From: Bacteroidota bacterium
GTDB lineage: Bacteria > Bacteroidota > Bacteroidia > AKYH767-A > 2013-40CM-41-45
Length of the DNA stretch: 64,000 bases
Direction: 5' to 3'
Assembly: GCA_016711505.1 (NCBI GenBank)
Contig: JADJSV010000002.1
Location: forward strand, 1-64,000
Shown: positions 19,433 through 28,156 of the stretch, piece after piece
Layout: each line of letters opens with the position of its first letter
Position numbering within the stretch: position 1 is the stretch's first letter
The notes under the pieces: generated by a model
The model's database searches: none
What the model saw: only the letters and a program-made list of their open reading frames with translations
What the model was told of the DNA's origin: nothing
Program-made: the position numbers and the translations under genes

Positions 19433-20497
19433 ATGATAAATTTATTAACGCTCCTGACAATTGTACTGGCACTGATTACCGGCTGGAGACTGATGCGTGT
19501 TCTGGAATTAGTCCGTGACCTGCGTGATGACAATGAGGAAACGATCACTGCCAAAGACAATTTGTTCAATGGACGGATGTCGCTTATATTCCTGGCCGTT
19601 TGTTTTATCGGAATGATCTATTTCACGATCGATGCAAAAAAATATCTATTGCCTGTTTCTGCATCGAAGCATGGTGTACTGACAGATGCATATTTGTATC
19701 AGAACTTCGCATTGATCATTGTTGTATTCTTCATCACTCAGACATTACTTTTCTACTACGCATGGAAATATCGGCACAGCAATAAACGTAAAGCGTTATT
19801 TTATCCTGACAACCACAAACTGGAATTCTGGTGGACAGTAATTCCTGCAGTTGTATTAATGGGATTGATCGTTTACGGATTGAAATTATGGATTAGCATT
19901 ACAAATCCGGCTCCTGCAAGTGCAATGGTGATTGAAGTTTACGGAAAACAATTCGACTGGACAGTTCGTTATTCAGGAGAAGACAATAAGCTTGCGAAAT
20001 CTAATTTCAAATTGATCACTGACGAGAATCCACTTGGAGTTGATACAAATGATGTAGCAGGAACGGATGACAAGATCACGCAGGAACTTCACTTACCTGT
20101 TGGAAGAACTATCAATTTCAAATTCCATTCACGTGATATTCTTCACAGTGCATACTTCCCTCATCTTCGAGCGCAAATGAATGCAGTACCGGGAATGACA
20201 ACAGAAATCGTTGTTGATCCAACAATTACAACTGACAGTATGCGTCTGATCACAAAGAATCCGAAATTCGATTACGTTCTTTTGTGTAATAAAATATGTG
20301 GTGTTGCCCATTACAATATGAGAATGAAACTTGTGATTGAAAGCGAAGAAGATTTCAAGAAATGGTATGCAACACAAAATTATGTAATTGCACGTCCTGA
20401 AGCAGCAGCACCGGCTACACCGGCAACTGTTGTTGATACAGTAAAAACAGCGGAGACTAAAACTCCTGAAAGCAAAGTTGTCGCTTCAAAAAAATAG
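19433..20497 (+). CDS. coxB: cytochrome c oxidase subunit II (CuA)
   Basis: A 354-residue protein with three hydrophobic helices: one at the N-terminus, one near residue 55-75 and one before the cupredoxin domain (about 125-145). The CuA site is complete: H in RDILHSAYFP and the loop C285-NKI-C289-GVAH293 followed by YNM. It accepts electrons from cytochrome c. Position directly after actF is the standard Bacteroidota arrangement in which complex III and the oxidase form a supercomplex. The C-terminal tail is rich in Ala, Pro, Thr and Lys. Confidence 0.93.
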   Translation: MINLLTLLTIVLALITGWRLMRVLELVRDLRDDNEETITAKDNLFNGRMSLIFLAVCFIGMIYFTIDAKKYLLPVSASKHGVLTDAYLYQNFALIIVVFFITQTLLFYYAWKYRHSNKRKALFYPDNHKLEFWWTVIPAVVLMGLIVYGLKLWISITNPAPASAMVIEVYGKQFDWTVRYSGEDNKLAKSNFKLITDENPLGVDTNDVAGTDDKITQELHLPVGRTINFKFHSRDILHSAYFPHLRAQMNAVPGMTTEIVVDPTITTDSMRLITKNPKFDYVLLCNKICGVAHYNMRMKLVIESEEDFKKWYATQNYVIARPEAAAPATPATVVDTVKTAETKTPESKVVASKK

Positions 20498-20540
20498 TTC
20501 ATATTAAAAAGTATTACCTAAGTAAAAAAATAAAGGTCTG

Positions 20541-22358
20541 ATGTCAACTAATTCTCACGATCATGCAGTAGATGCTCACGATGGCCACGACCATCATGAA
20601 CACCATGATACTTTCTGGACAAAGTATGTGTTCAGTCAGGATCATAAAATGATCTCAAAGCAATTCTTAGTAACGGCAATTGCCATGGCAGTTCTTGCCA
20701 TGATCATGTCGTTGATCTTCCGTCTCCAGTTGGGATGGCCTGATCAGAAGTTTCCAATCATTGAAAAGCTGATCGGACATTGGGGAAAAGATGGCAAGCT
20801 GGATCCGAGTTTTTATCTGGCCTTAGTAACGATCCATGGAACGATCATGGTATTCTTTGTACTTACCGGCGGACTTTCGGGGACGTTCAGTAATTTATTG
20901 ATACCATTCCAGATCGGTGCGCGAGATATGGCATCCGGTTTCCTGAATATGTTATCGTATTGGTTCTTCTTCGGTTCGTGTGCTGTAATGACGATGTCAT
21001 TATTTGTTGAAGCAGGTCCCGCCTCCGCAGGATGGACAGTTTATCCGCCTCTCTCCGCCTTACCGCAAGCCATACCCGGGTCCGGGTTAGGGATGACCTT
21101 ATGGCTCATCTCAATGATCATGTTCATTGCCTCGGCTTTATTAGGTGGTATTAATTACGTTGTAACGATCCTTAACCTTCGTACAAAAGGAATGAGCATG
21201 ACTCGTCTGCCTTTGACGATCTGGGCTTTCTTAATTACTGCAATCCTTGGTATCCTGTCTTTCCCTGTACTTGTTGCAGCGGCTTTACTCTTATTATTCG
21301 ACAGAAGTTTTGGAACAAGTTTCTACTTGTCTGATATCTTTATCAACGGCGCACCTTTGCATCACTCAGGTGGTAGTCCGATCTTATTCCAGCATTTATT
21401 CTGGTTCCTTGGTCACCCGGAGGTATACATCGTACTTCTTCCTGCCTTAGGTCTTGCTTCTGAAGTAATATCTACACAGGCACGTAAACCGATCTTCGGT
21501 TACAAAGCCATGATCGGATCAATGCTAGTGATCGCCTTCTTATCATTCATCGTTTGGGGTCACCACATGTTTATCACGGGTATGAATCCATTCTTAGGAT
21601 CAGTATTCGTTTTCACAACATTGTTAGTCGCTATTCCTTCTGCCGTAAAAGTGTTCAACTACCTTGCGACATTGTGGAAAGCAAACATAGTTTTGTCACC
21701 GGCCATGATGTTTGCAATTGGTCTGGTTTCATTCTTCATTTCCGGTGGATTAACAGGAATCATCTTAGGTGATTCAGCGTTAGATATCAATCTTCACGAT
21801 ACATATTTCGTAGTAGCCCATTTCCACATTGTAATGGGAAGTTCAGCGATCTTCGGAATGTTTGCCGGTGTATATCACTGGTTCCCGAGAATGTTCGGAA
21901 GAATGATGAACAAAGGGCTGGGTTATTTACATTTCTGGATAACGATCGTTTGTGTGTACGGAACATTCTTCCCGATGCACTTCGTCGGACTTTCAGGAGC
22001 GCCACGTCGTTACTATGCATACACTTCTTATGAAGGCTTTGATGCTGCATTAAACATCAATGCATTGATCTCTGTGTTCGCCATCCTTGGCGGTCTTGCT
22101 CAGTTGATCTTCGTATTCAACTTCTTCTACAGTATGTATCGCGGAAGAAAAGCATCTCAGAATCCATGGAAATCAAATACAATGGAATGGACTGCACCGG
22201 TCGAACATATTCACGGTAACTGGCCGGGAGAAATTCCAACGATCTACAGATGGCCTTACGATTACGGTAAACCAAATGCTGATGATGATTTCATTCCGCA
22301 GACAACACCGTATTCGGCAACGACAAAGTCGAATTTGCCTGGTGAGGTTGATAAATAA
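20541..22358 (+). CDS. coxA: cytochrome c oxidase subunit I (aa3-type haem-copper)
   Basis: A 605-residue catalytic subunit with twelve expected helices. Haem and CuB ligands are visible: H in TIHGTIMVFFVL (low-spin haem), GHPEVYIVLLPALG (CuB His with the crosslinked Tyr), GHHMFITGMNP (two CuB His), and DTYFVVAHFHIVMG (haem a3 and haem a ligands). The GHPEVY form with the crosslinking Tyr marks a type A oxidase. The N-terminus has a histidine-rich stretch (HDHAVDAHDGHDHHEHH, residues about 6-22), a possible metal-binding leader. No coxC or coxD follows; a terminator does, so subunit III must be encoded elsewhere. Confidence 0.94.
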   Translation: MSTNSHDHAVDAHDGHDHHEHHDTFWTKYVFSQDHKMISKQFLVTAIAMAVLAMIMSLIFRLQLGWPDQKFPIIEKLIGHWGKDGKLDPSFYLALVTIHGTIMVFFVLTGGLSGTFSNLLIPFQIGARDMASGFLNMLSYWFFFGSCAVMTMSLFVEAGPASAGWTVYPPLSALPQAIPGSGLGMTLWLISMIMFIASALLGGINYVVTILNLRTKGMSMTRLPLTIWAFLITAILGILSFPVLVAAALLLLFDRSFGTSFYLSDIFINGAPLHHSGGSPILFQHLFWFLGHPEVYIVLLPALGLASEVISTQARKPIFGYKAMIGSMLVIAFLSFIVWGHHMFITGMNPFLGSVFVFTTLLVAIPSAVKVFNYLATLWKANIVLSPAMMFAIGLVSFFISGGLTGIILGDSALDINLHDTYFVVAHFHIVMGSSAIFGMFAGVYHWFPRMFGRMMNKGLGYLHFWITIVCVYGTFFPMHFVGLSGAPRRYYAYTSYEGFDAALNINALISVFAILGGLAQLIFVFNFFYSMYRGRKASQNPWKSNTMEWTAPVEHIHGNWPGEIPTIYRWPYDYGKPNADDDFIPQTTPYSATTKSNLPGEVDK

Positions 22359-22378
22359 AAAAATAGATTTGATTCAAT

Positions 22379-22416
22379 AAAAAAGGAGAGAAGGTTAAAC
22401 TTCTCTCCTTTTTTTA
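22379..22416 (+). terminator. Rho-independent terminator of act-cox operon
   Basis: AAAAAGGAGAGAAG pairs with CTTCTCTCCTTTTTTT over a short GTTAAA loop, giving a 12-13 bp stem ending in a T run. It stands 20 bp after the coxA stop and closes the operon. Confidence 0.85.
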
Positions 22417-22418
22417 TT

Positions 22419-22490
22419 GATTAATTTTTCCTTTTGAGGTTGGGGTGTAGTCTGCAGACTACACCCCAACCTCAAAAGGAAAAATTAATC
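22419..22490. repeat. 72-bp perfect palindrome, GTAGTCTGCAGACTAC core
   Basis: The left half starts GATTAATTTTTCCTTTTGAG and continues GTTGGGGTGTAGTCTG; the right half is its exact reverse complement with no spacer, centred on CTGCAG at 22454/22455. The inner 32 bp equal the core of the palindrome at 10843-10880; the outer 20 bp per arm are specific to this site. The right arm includes the stop codon (22485-22487) and 3' flank of the DUF2231 gene, so the left arm looks like an inverted copy of that flank. It separates convergent operons. Confidence 0.9.
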
Positions 22491-22973
22491 TTTATCATCA
22501 ACTTCCAGATTCCCATCAACAGGAGCATTGACTGTACCACCTGTTCTGATTTCAGTGTGCCGAATTTCCCCACCTGCATTTCCGATCTGAATCAGAAAAA
22601 AAGTATTTGCTATCAGCAGTACAAGAGTTGCTTTCATCAACTTGGGGCCGATTGGTTTTTTAGAACTGACAAAGGCAAATAATGCAAGCGCACCAACAGC
22701 AATCGTAGTCCACAAACCTTTCTCCGCCATTTCTTCGTGCTCATGAATGATAGCATCAGGAGCCTGGTTGATTGCCTCCAGAACTTCTTCGGCAGGTTCA
22801 CCGGTTAGAAATGCAGGAACAGTCATGACAGCAGTAAATACGATCATGGCCATTGCAGTTTTTTTTACAATACCATTTTTAATGATAAATCCTGCCAGCA
22901 GAACCAGCACAGAAAGAATACTTCCGATGATAGGGAAGTGGTTGAAGAGTAAGTGTGCGTGAGCGCCGTCCAT
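22485..22973 (-). CDS. DUF2231-like membrane protein
   Basis: A 162-residue protein with four membrane helices. It begins MDGAHAHLLFNHFPIIGSIL, where HxHxxxNHFP is the characteristic start of DUF2231-type proteins, followed by VLLAGFIIKNG, a helix with VPAFLTGEPAEE, a histidine/glutamate loop (IIHEHEEMAEKG) and the helix FAFVSSKKPIGP onward. The histidines suggest haem or metal binding, as proposed for related proteins, but this is not proven. It is convergent with the oxidase operon, and its 3' end is inside the 72-bp palindrome. A respiratory link is suggested only by position. Confidence 0.7.
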   Translation of the reverse strand: MDGAHAHLLFNHFPIIGSILSVLVLLAGFIIKNGIVKKTAMAMIVFTAVMTVPAFLTGEPAEEVLEAINQAPDAIIHEHEEMAEKGLWTTIAVGALALFAFVSSKKPIGPKLMKATLVLLIANTFFLIQIGNAGGEIRHTEIRTGGTVNAPVDGNLEVDDKD

Positions 22974-23048
22974 ATTTGATTGATTATTTGTTTTATTGTT
23001 TATTAATATTTAAAGTAAACTTAGTAAAATCGTATGTTTGAAAAAATT

Positions 23049-23132
23049 AAAACACTGAGGTCACTAAGTTCACAACAAGCCCACTAAAGATTCCGTGTTC
23101 TTATTGTGATCTTAGTGATCTTAGTGTTAATA
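23049..23132. repeat. AACACTAAG-family hairpin
   Basis: AAAACACTGAGGTCACTAAG (23050-23069) pairs with CTTAGTGATCTTAGTGTTAA (23111-23130), with an imperfect continuation inside. It lies in the 317-bp gap between the starts of the DUF2231 gene and the SulP 3' end; nothing else is evident in that gap. Confidence 0.6.
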
Positions 23133-23290
23133 TTTATTCGACTTCCAATTACCATTAAGTCTATCGAAACTACGCATTCTTTGGCATTCATCTATGAGGA
23201 AAATCACTGTTTTGTCAGATATTATAATAATCACAATTAAAACAACTGCAAATTTCTTTTACAAATCAATACCTGCAAATTGCAAATCGT

Positions 23291-24838
23291 TTACGGTTCA
23301 TCAATTCCTAACAACTCCACCTCCACATGCCTATGATGCGCATTCACCTGAAATTCGTGAATGATCTCCAGGATGTCGAAGTCGATTTGCTGACAATCTG
23401 TTCCGTCGAAAGTGACGGCTGAATAGTTTTTTATCTGGCCGAGAATTGAACGCAGTTTTACTTTATTCAGAAAAGTGACACTGCTGTCGAGTTTGATGGT
23501 AATGTGTGTTGTGTCGTTTCGCTTTTCAGTTGTGACTTTGAATTCCTGATGATAATTGTTTTTAATGATAAAGAGTATTGCAATAAGTGTTCCTATTCCA
23601 ACGCCTATGAGCAAGTCTGTCATCAGGATCAGAATGATGGTGACGATAAACGGTAAAAATTGTTTGAAGCCTGTCTTGTAGATCTGTCTGAATAATTTTG
23701 GTGGGGCAAGTTTGAATCCTGTTATAAGTAAGATTGAAGCAAGCACTGCTAATGGAATTTTATTGATCAGAAGCGGAGTTAGAATAACGGCTATCATCAG
23801 CAGAATTCCATGAGTGAATGATGCAAATCGGGTTCTTGCTCCGGCATCGATATTTGCAGCACCTCTTACAATGACGGCAGTGATCGGAATCGCACCGATC
23901 AATCCGCAAACTGCATTTCCGATTCCATGGGCGATCAGTTCTCTGTTCACCGGTGTGATCCTGTTTTGCTTGTCGAGTTTATCTATTGCTTCAATACACA
24001 ACAACGTTTCAAGTGTTGCAAGTATTCCGATTGTAATTCCATTTTTCCAGACCTGTGGTTGAGAGATCACAGACCAATCTGGAAAAATAAATCCGCTGAA
24101 AAATCCTTCCTGAATCGTTACTCTGTGAATTCTTTCCGAATGTGATTCCGGGATGAGAAACAGGCTGATCAACGTTACCACTAATACGGCAACTAATGCG
24201 GCAGGAATGAATTTGATCTGCTTGAGTTTCGGTAAACTGAAACCGATAAGTATTACAAGTGAAATAATTGTCAATGCAATTGTTGCCGAAGAAAGATGCT
24301 GATTCAGATTTACAAAGTTGCTGATGATGTGTGATGTCGAGAACAAATTTAAAAATCCGCTGTTCCAGAAATCGGGCATGTCATAACCCAGAGCAATTGG
24401 AAGTTGTTTGCTGAAAAGAATGATACCAATAGCAGCAAGCATTCCACGAATAACTGCAGAAGGGAACAGGTTGGCCAGTCCACCCGCTTTTATTAACCCT
24501 AAAGCGATCTGAAATAATCCTGCTATTACCAGACTGACGAGAAATCCACTAAAACTTCCTGTCGTAATAATTGCTGCAGCAACCACAGTCGATAATCCCG
24601 CAGCGGGACCTGAAACACTTAACTGTGAGCCGCTTAATATGGAGACAAGAATTCCGCCCACCATTCCTGCTAAAAGTCCGGATTGATATGGCGCACCGGA
24701 GGCAAGGGAAATTCCCAGACATAGCGGTAATGCAACGAAGAAGACAGTGAAACCCGCCGGAAGATCATGCTTCAGCCATAACTTGAAAAAAAGTTTACTC
24801 TTGCTGACGGACTTTTTAGTAATAGAAATTGTACTCAC
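23291..24838 (-). CDS. SulP-family inorganic anion transporter with STAS domain
   Basis: A 515-residue transporter starting LFFKLWLKHDLPAGFTVFFV, with the SulP signature region LPLCLGISLASGAPYQSGL and GSQLSVSGPAAGLSTVV, about twelve helices, IEAIDKLDKQNRITPVNREL between helices 8 and 9, and a short C-terminal STAS-like domain (residues about 435-515; SSVTFLNKVKLRSILGQI, VTFDGTDCQQIDFDILEII). Members carry sulfate, bicarbonate or other anions; the length and lack of a fused carbonic anhydrase leave the substrate open. It is a single gene, divergent from hemA. Confidence 0.88.
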   Translation of the reverse strand: MSTISITKKSVSKSKLFFKLWLKHDLPAGFTVFFVALPLCLGISLASGAPYQSGLLAGMVGGILVSILSGSQLSVSGPAAGLSTVVAAAIITTGSFSGFLVSLVIAGLFQIALGLIKAGGLANLFPSAVIRGMLAAIGIILFSKQLPIALGYDMPDFWNSGFLNLFSTSHIISNFVNLNQHLSSATIALTIISLVILIGFSLPKLKQIKFIPAALVAVLVVTLISLFLIPESHSERIHRVTIQEGFFSGFIFPDWSVISQPQVWKNGITIGILATLETLLCIEAIDKLDKQNRITPVNRELIAHGIGNAVCGLIGAIPITAVIVRGAANIDAGARTRFASFTHGILLMIAVILTPLLINKIPLAVLASILLITGFKLAPPKLFRQIYKTGFKQFLPFIVTIILILMTDLLIGVGIGTLIAILFIIKNNYHQEFKVTTEKRNDTTHITIKLDSSVTFLNKVKLRSILGQIKNYSAVTFDGTDCQQIDFDILEIIHEFQVNAHHRHVEVELLGIDEP

Positions 24839-25114
24839 AGTATTGCAAAACTAGTCAAACAGCCCCCCGGCGCACTGAGGAAAGTCAGGTTTTTGTAAAA
24901 AGCTTTCCTTGGACTAATCTAATCTTCATAGAGATTTTGCCTTTATCGGGTTGTGGTTTTGTAACAGTAGTGTCATAAAAATCAAGTGGTTTTTTCAAAA
25001 GGCTCAAAATCAGATTTTCTCCAGACTTCAATTGCAACTTTGGTTCAAATATCATATGAGTGACTGATTTTAGTCATTCAAAACACCTTAAAATCAAGGT
25101 TTATTTGTTCTACA

Positions 25115-26449
25115 ATGAATATAGCACTAATCCTTCATGACAATACTATGACATCTAAAAACGCGTTAAATCGACCTTTGCACGCGGATAAAAATGATGC
25201 AGACTTGTATTTGTTAAAGACAATTGCCTTTACTCATAAGAAGACTCCTATAAAGGAGCTGAATCGCTTTTTCCTACATGAGGAGAACAGAAGAGAGCGC
25301 CTGGAATATTTGAAATTTTCCTGCGATATCGACGAGATCTTTTATGTAGCGACTTGTAATCGTATTGAATTCTTCTTCACTACCCATCACGTTTTAGACA
25401 CTAATTTCCTGCGAAAATTCTACCGTCACTTCAGAACTGACTGGAATACGGAAGAAGTTGATTTCGCCTTGAAGTATGGTGAGATCTATGAAGGTGAAGA
25501 TGCATTACGTCACATCTACCGTGTTGCTTCATCACTGGATTCATTGGTGATCGGCGAAAGAGAGATCATTACACAAGTAAGAAAATCATACGACACATGT
25601 AAAGACGAAGGTCTGACAGGTGATATGTTACGTTTAGTTGTGAAGAGTACGATCACAACAGCGAAACAAGTTTATACTGAAACAAAAATTGCAAACAATC
25701 CGGTTTCTGTCGTTTCTCTTGCAGAAAGAAAACTTCGTGATTACAAACTGGATCGCAATTCAAGAATACTCATCATCGGTTCCGGTGAAACGAATACCAA
25801 TTTTTCAAAATACCTGGTGAAACAAGGGTTTACAAATTTCACTATCTTCAATCGTACTGTAGGCAATGCAGAAAAACTGGCGAAGATCATTCAGTCTTCA
25901 ACTATCAAAGCTACTGCACATACACTTGAGCAATTGAGTTCTTATGATGGCGGATTTGATGTGCTTGTTACCTGTACTTCTTCTCCTGAAAAAATCATTA
26001 CATCTGAATTGTTTGCAAAGCTGAAAGGCACAGATTCGAATACAAAGATCATTGTTGATCTTTCTGTTCCGTCGAATGTTGCACAGGAAGTGCTCGAAGC
26101 AAACAAAGAGAATGTTATCGATGTAAATGAACTGAAAGAGATCGCTTCTGCTAATTTAGAAGAGCGTCAGAGTGAATATGTCGCTGCAGAAGAGCTGATC
26201 GAAGAAAACATTGTGAACTTCCGTCATCTATATCGCACACGTTCACTGGAATTGAAAATGAAAAATGTTCCTGAAAAGATCCGTGAGATCAAGGACAAAG
26301 CTATGAATGATATTTTTGCACAGGAGATCGGCGAGCTCGATGAGCATTCGCGTGAACTTTTGGGTCGTGTTATGGATTATATGGAAAAGAAATGCATTTC
26401 TGTACCGATGGTCATGGCTAAAGAGATCATTCTGGAAACGACCAACTGA
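25115..26449 (+). CDS. hemA: glutamyl-tRNA reductase
   Basis: A 444-residue enzyme for the first committed step of C5-pathway haem synthesis: NADPH reduction of glutamyl-tRNA to glutamate-1-semialdehyde. The catalytic cysteine is C81 in FYVATCNRIEFFF; SSLDSLVIGEREIITQVR follows, then the NADPH domain (ILIIGSGETNTNFSKYL) and a C-terminal dimerisation helix region. The ATG at 25115 gives about 30 residues before the conserved LKTIAFTHKKTPI; a second ATG at residue 12 is possible. It heads the haem cluster; hemCD starts 122 bp downstream past a hairpin. The 276-bp gap upstream shows no clear element. Confidence 0.93.
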   Translation: MNIALILHDNTMTSKNALNRPLHADKNDADLYLLKTIAFTHKKTPIKELNRFFLHEENRRERLEYLKFSCDIDEIFYVATCNRIEFFFTTHHVLDTNFLRKFYRHFRTDWNTEEVDFALKYGEIYEGEDALRHIYRVASSLDSLVIGEREIITQVRKSYDTCKDEGLTGDMLRLVVKSTITTAKQVYTETKIANNPVSVVSLAERKLRDYKLDRNSRILIIGSGETNTNFSKYLVKQGFTNFTIFNRTVGNAEKLAKIIQSSTIKATAHTLEQLSSYDGGFDVLVTCTSSPEKIITSELFAKLKGTDSNTKIIVDLSVPSNVAQEVLEANKENVIDVNELKEIASANLEERQSEYVAAEELIEENIVNFRHLYRTRSLELKMKNVPEKIREIKDKAMNDIFAQEIGELDEHSRELLGRVMDYMEKKCISVPMVMAKEIILETTN

Positions 26450-26490
26450 AATCAACGTTAAGGGTTTCAAAAATACAGGACCTGAAACCT

Positions 26491-26535
26491 GAAACCTGCA
26501 AACCTTCAACAATCAGTTAAAGGTTTGCAGGTTTC
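26491..26535. promoter_or_regulatory. hairpin between hemA and hemCD
   Basis: GAAACCTGCAAACCTT (26491-26506) pairs perfectly with AAGGTTTGCAGGTTTC (26520-26535) over a 13-base loop. Flanking CCTGAAACCT and TTCCAGGTTTCA extend it imperfectly. It ends directly before the upstream in-frame ATG of hemCD at 26536, and would bury that codon; this favours the start at 26572. It may attenuate or process the hem transcript. Confidence 0.6.
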
Positions 26536-26571
26536 ATGTTCCAGGTTTCATTTTTAAATAGAACTTTACAA

Positions 26572-28146
26572 ATGCGTTCACCACTTATAATAGGCACCAG
26601 AGGAAGCGATCTGGCTCTGTGGCAGGCCAACCACGTTAAATCTTTACTTGAAGAATCCGGTTTGAAATGTGAGTTGAAGATCATCAAAACACAAGGTGAT
26701 AACATACAACATCTGAGTCTGGACAAACTTGAAGGCAAAGGTTTTTTTACAAAAGAAATTGAAGAAGCATTATTAAGCGGCGAAACAGATATCGCTGTAC
26801 ATTCTCATAAAGATCTTCCAACTGAATCTCCTGAAGAATTGATCGTCGCTGCGGTTTCTCCACGCGAAGATCCGTCTGAATTATTATTGATCAGAAAAGA
26901 AGCAGTTGATTCAAGAAATAAATTTTCATTGAAGCGGAATCCGCTTGTCGGAACGTCTTCAGCCCGGCGCAAAGCACAGTTGTTGGCATTTCGGTCAGAC
27001 ATTGAACTAAAAGATCTCCGTGGGAATGTACCAACACGTATAAATAAATTACGCGATGGACAATACGATGCAATTCTTTTAGCAGCTGCAGGTGTTGAGC
27101 GACTGGAAATTGATCTGAAGGAATTTCACGTAGAACATTTAAGCCCGAAAGAATTTACTCCTGCACCTGCACAAGGTGTACTGGCAATTCAGATCCGTAA
27201 AGGTGAAAAAGAATTGTTTGATCATTTGCAAAAGATCAATGACAAAACTGTAGCGGTTACAATTGGTATTGAAAGAAAAATACTGAACTTGTTTCAGGGC
27301 GGATGTCAGATGCCTGTTGGTGCTTATGCTGAATATGACGACGAAAATGAAATGTTTTCTGTCAGAGTAAGCAAAGCTGCTGCATGGGATACAATGCCCG
27401 TTTCTGTTTATTCAGAATCAAAAGATCCGTATGTTTTAGCTGCAAGAGTTGTAGAGAAAATTGCTGCAATAAAACCTGCAACGGTTTTCATTACAAGAAC
27501 TGACAGAAGAGATGATTATCTTCAGTCTGTTGTTGAAGGAAATGGCTTTAAGTTTAGCGGTAAGGCATTGATAGAAACAAATCCGATAACAATAAAATCA
27601 TTGCCTTCTTGTGACTGGGTATTTTTTTCCAGTAAAAATGCAGTGAAATATTTTTTCGAACAGCACCCTGCTCTGACTGATCAGAAATATGGTGCAGTAG
27701 GAAAAGTTACTGCTGATGCAATTCGTCACTACGGAAAGCGTGCAGATTTCATTGGCTACGGAACAGATACAAGAATGACAGGGAAACAATTTGCTGCTAA
27801 AGTGGGAAATGGAAAAGTTCTTTTCCCTCAGGTAAAAGGAAGTTTGCGAACGATTCAGCAACAATTTGTAAAACATGATCAGGTTATCGATCTCCCTGTA
27901 TATGAAACTATAAAAAGAAATGATGGTGATATGCCACAGGCAGATATTTTAGTTTTTACATCACCATCAAATGTAGAAGCGTGGTTTGAAAGATTCACCA
28001 TCAGTAAAGATCAGAAAGTAGTGGCTATGGGCGATGCAACAGCACACGTCTTGGGTCAACATAATATTCACGGCTGCAGCAAACCTGATACGTTCGACGA
28101 TGCAGGATTAGCGCGTGCAGTGTTTTCAATTTCATCGACTAAATAA
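26572..28146 (+). CDS. hemCD: fused hydroxymethylbilane synthase / uroporphyrinogen-III synthase
   Basis: One 524-residue protein carries two consecutive haem enzymes. Residues 1-300 are HemC, opening RSPLIIGTRGSDLALWQANH, with FTKEIEEALLSGETDIAVHS, LRGNVPTRINKL and the dipyrromethane-binding cysteine C245 in FQGGCQMPVGAY. Residues about 303-524 are HemD, with TVFITRTDRRDDYL, DWVFFSSKNAV, ILVFTSPSNVEAWF and VVAMGDATAHVL. Fusion would pass the unstable hydroxymethylbilane straight to the cyclising enzyme. The ATG at 26572 is preferred because HemC proteins start a few residues before IGTRGS and because the earlier ATG at 26536 abuts a hairpin. hemB follows after 10 bp. Confidence 0.92.
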   Translation: MRSPLIIGTRGSDLALWQANHVKSLLEESGLKCELKIIKTQGDNIQHLSLDKLEGKGFFTKEIEEALLSGETDIAVHSHKDLPTESPEELIVAAVSPREDPSELLLIRKEAVDSRNKFSLKRNPLVGTSSARRKAQLLAFRSDIELKDLRGNVPTRINKLRDGQYDAILLAAAGVERLEIDLKEFHVEHLSPKEFTPAPAQGVLAIQIRKGEKELFDHLQKINDKTVAVTIGIERKILNLFQGGCQMPVGAYAEYDDENEMFSVRVSKAAAWDTMPVSVYSESKDPYVLAARVVEKIAAIKPATVFITRTDRRDDYLQSVVEGNGFKFSGKALIETNPITIKSLPSCDWVFFSSKNAVKYFFEQHPALTDQKYGAVGKVTADAIRHYGKRADFIGYGTDTRMTGKQFAAKVGNGKVLFPQVKGSLRTIQQQFVKHDQVIDLPVYETIKRNDGDMPQADILVFTSPSNVEAWFERFTISKDQKVVAMGDATAHVLGQHNIHGCSKPDTFDDAGLARAVFSISSTK

Positions 28147-28156
28147 TTTTATTGCC

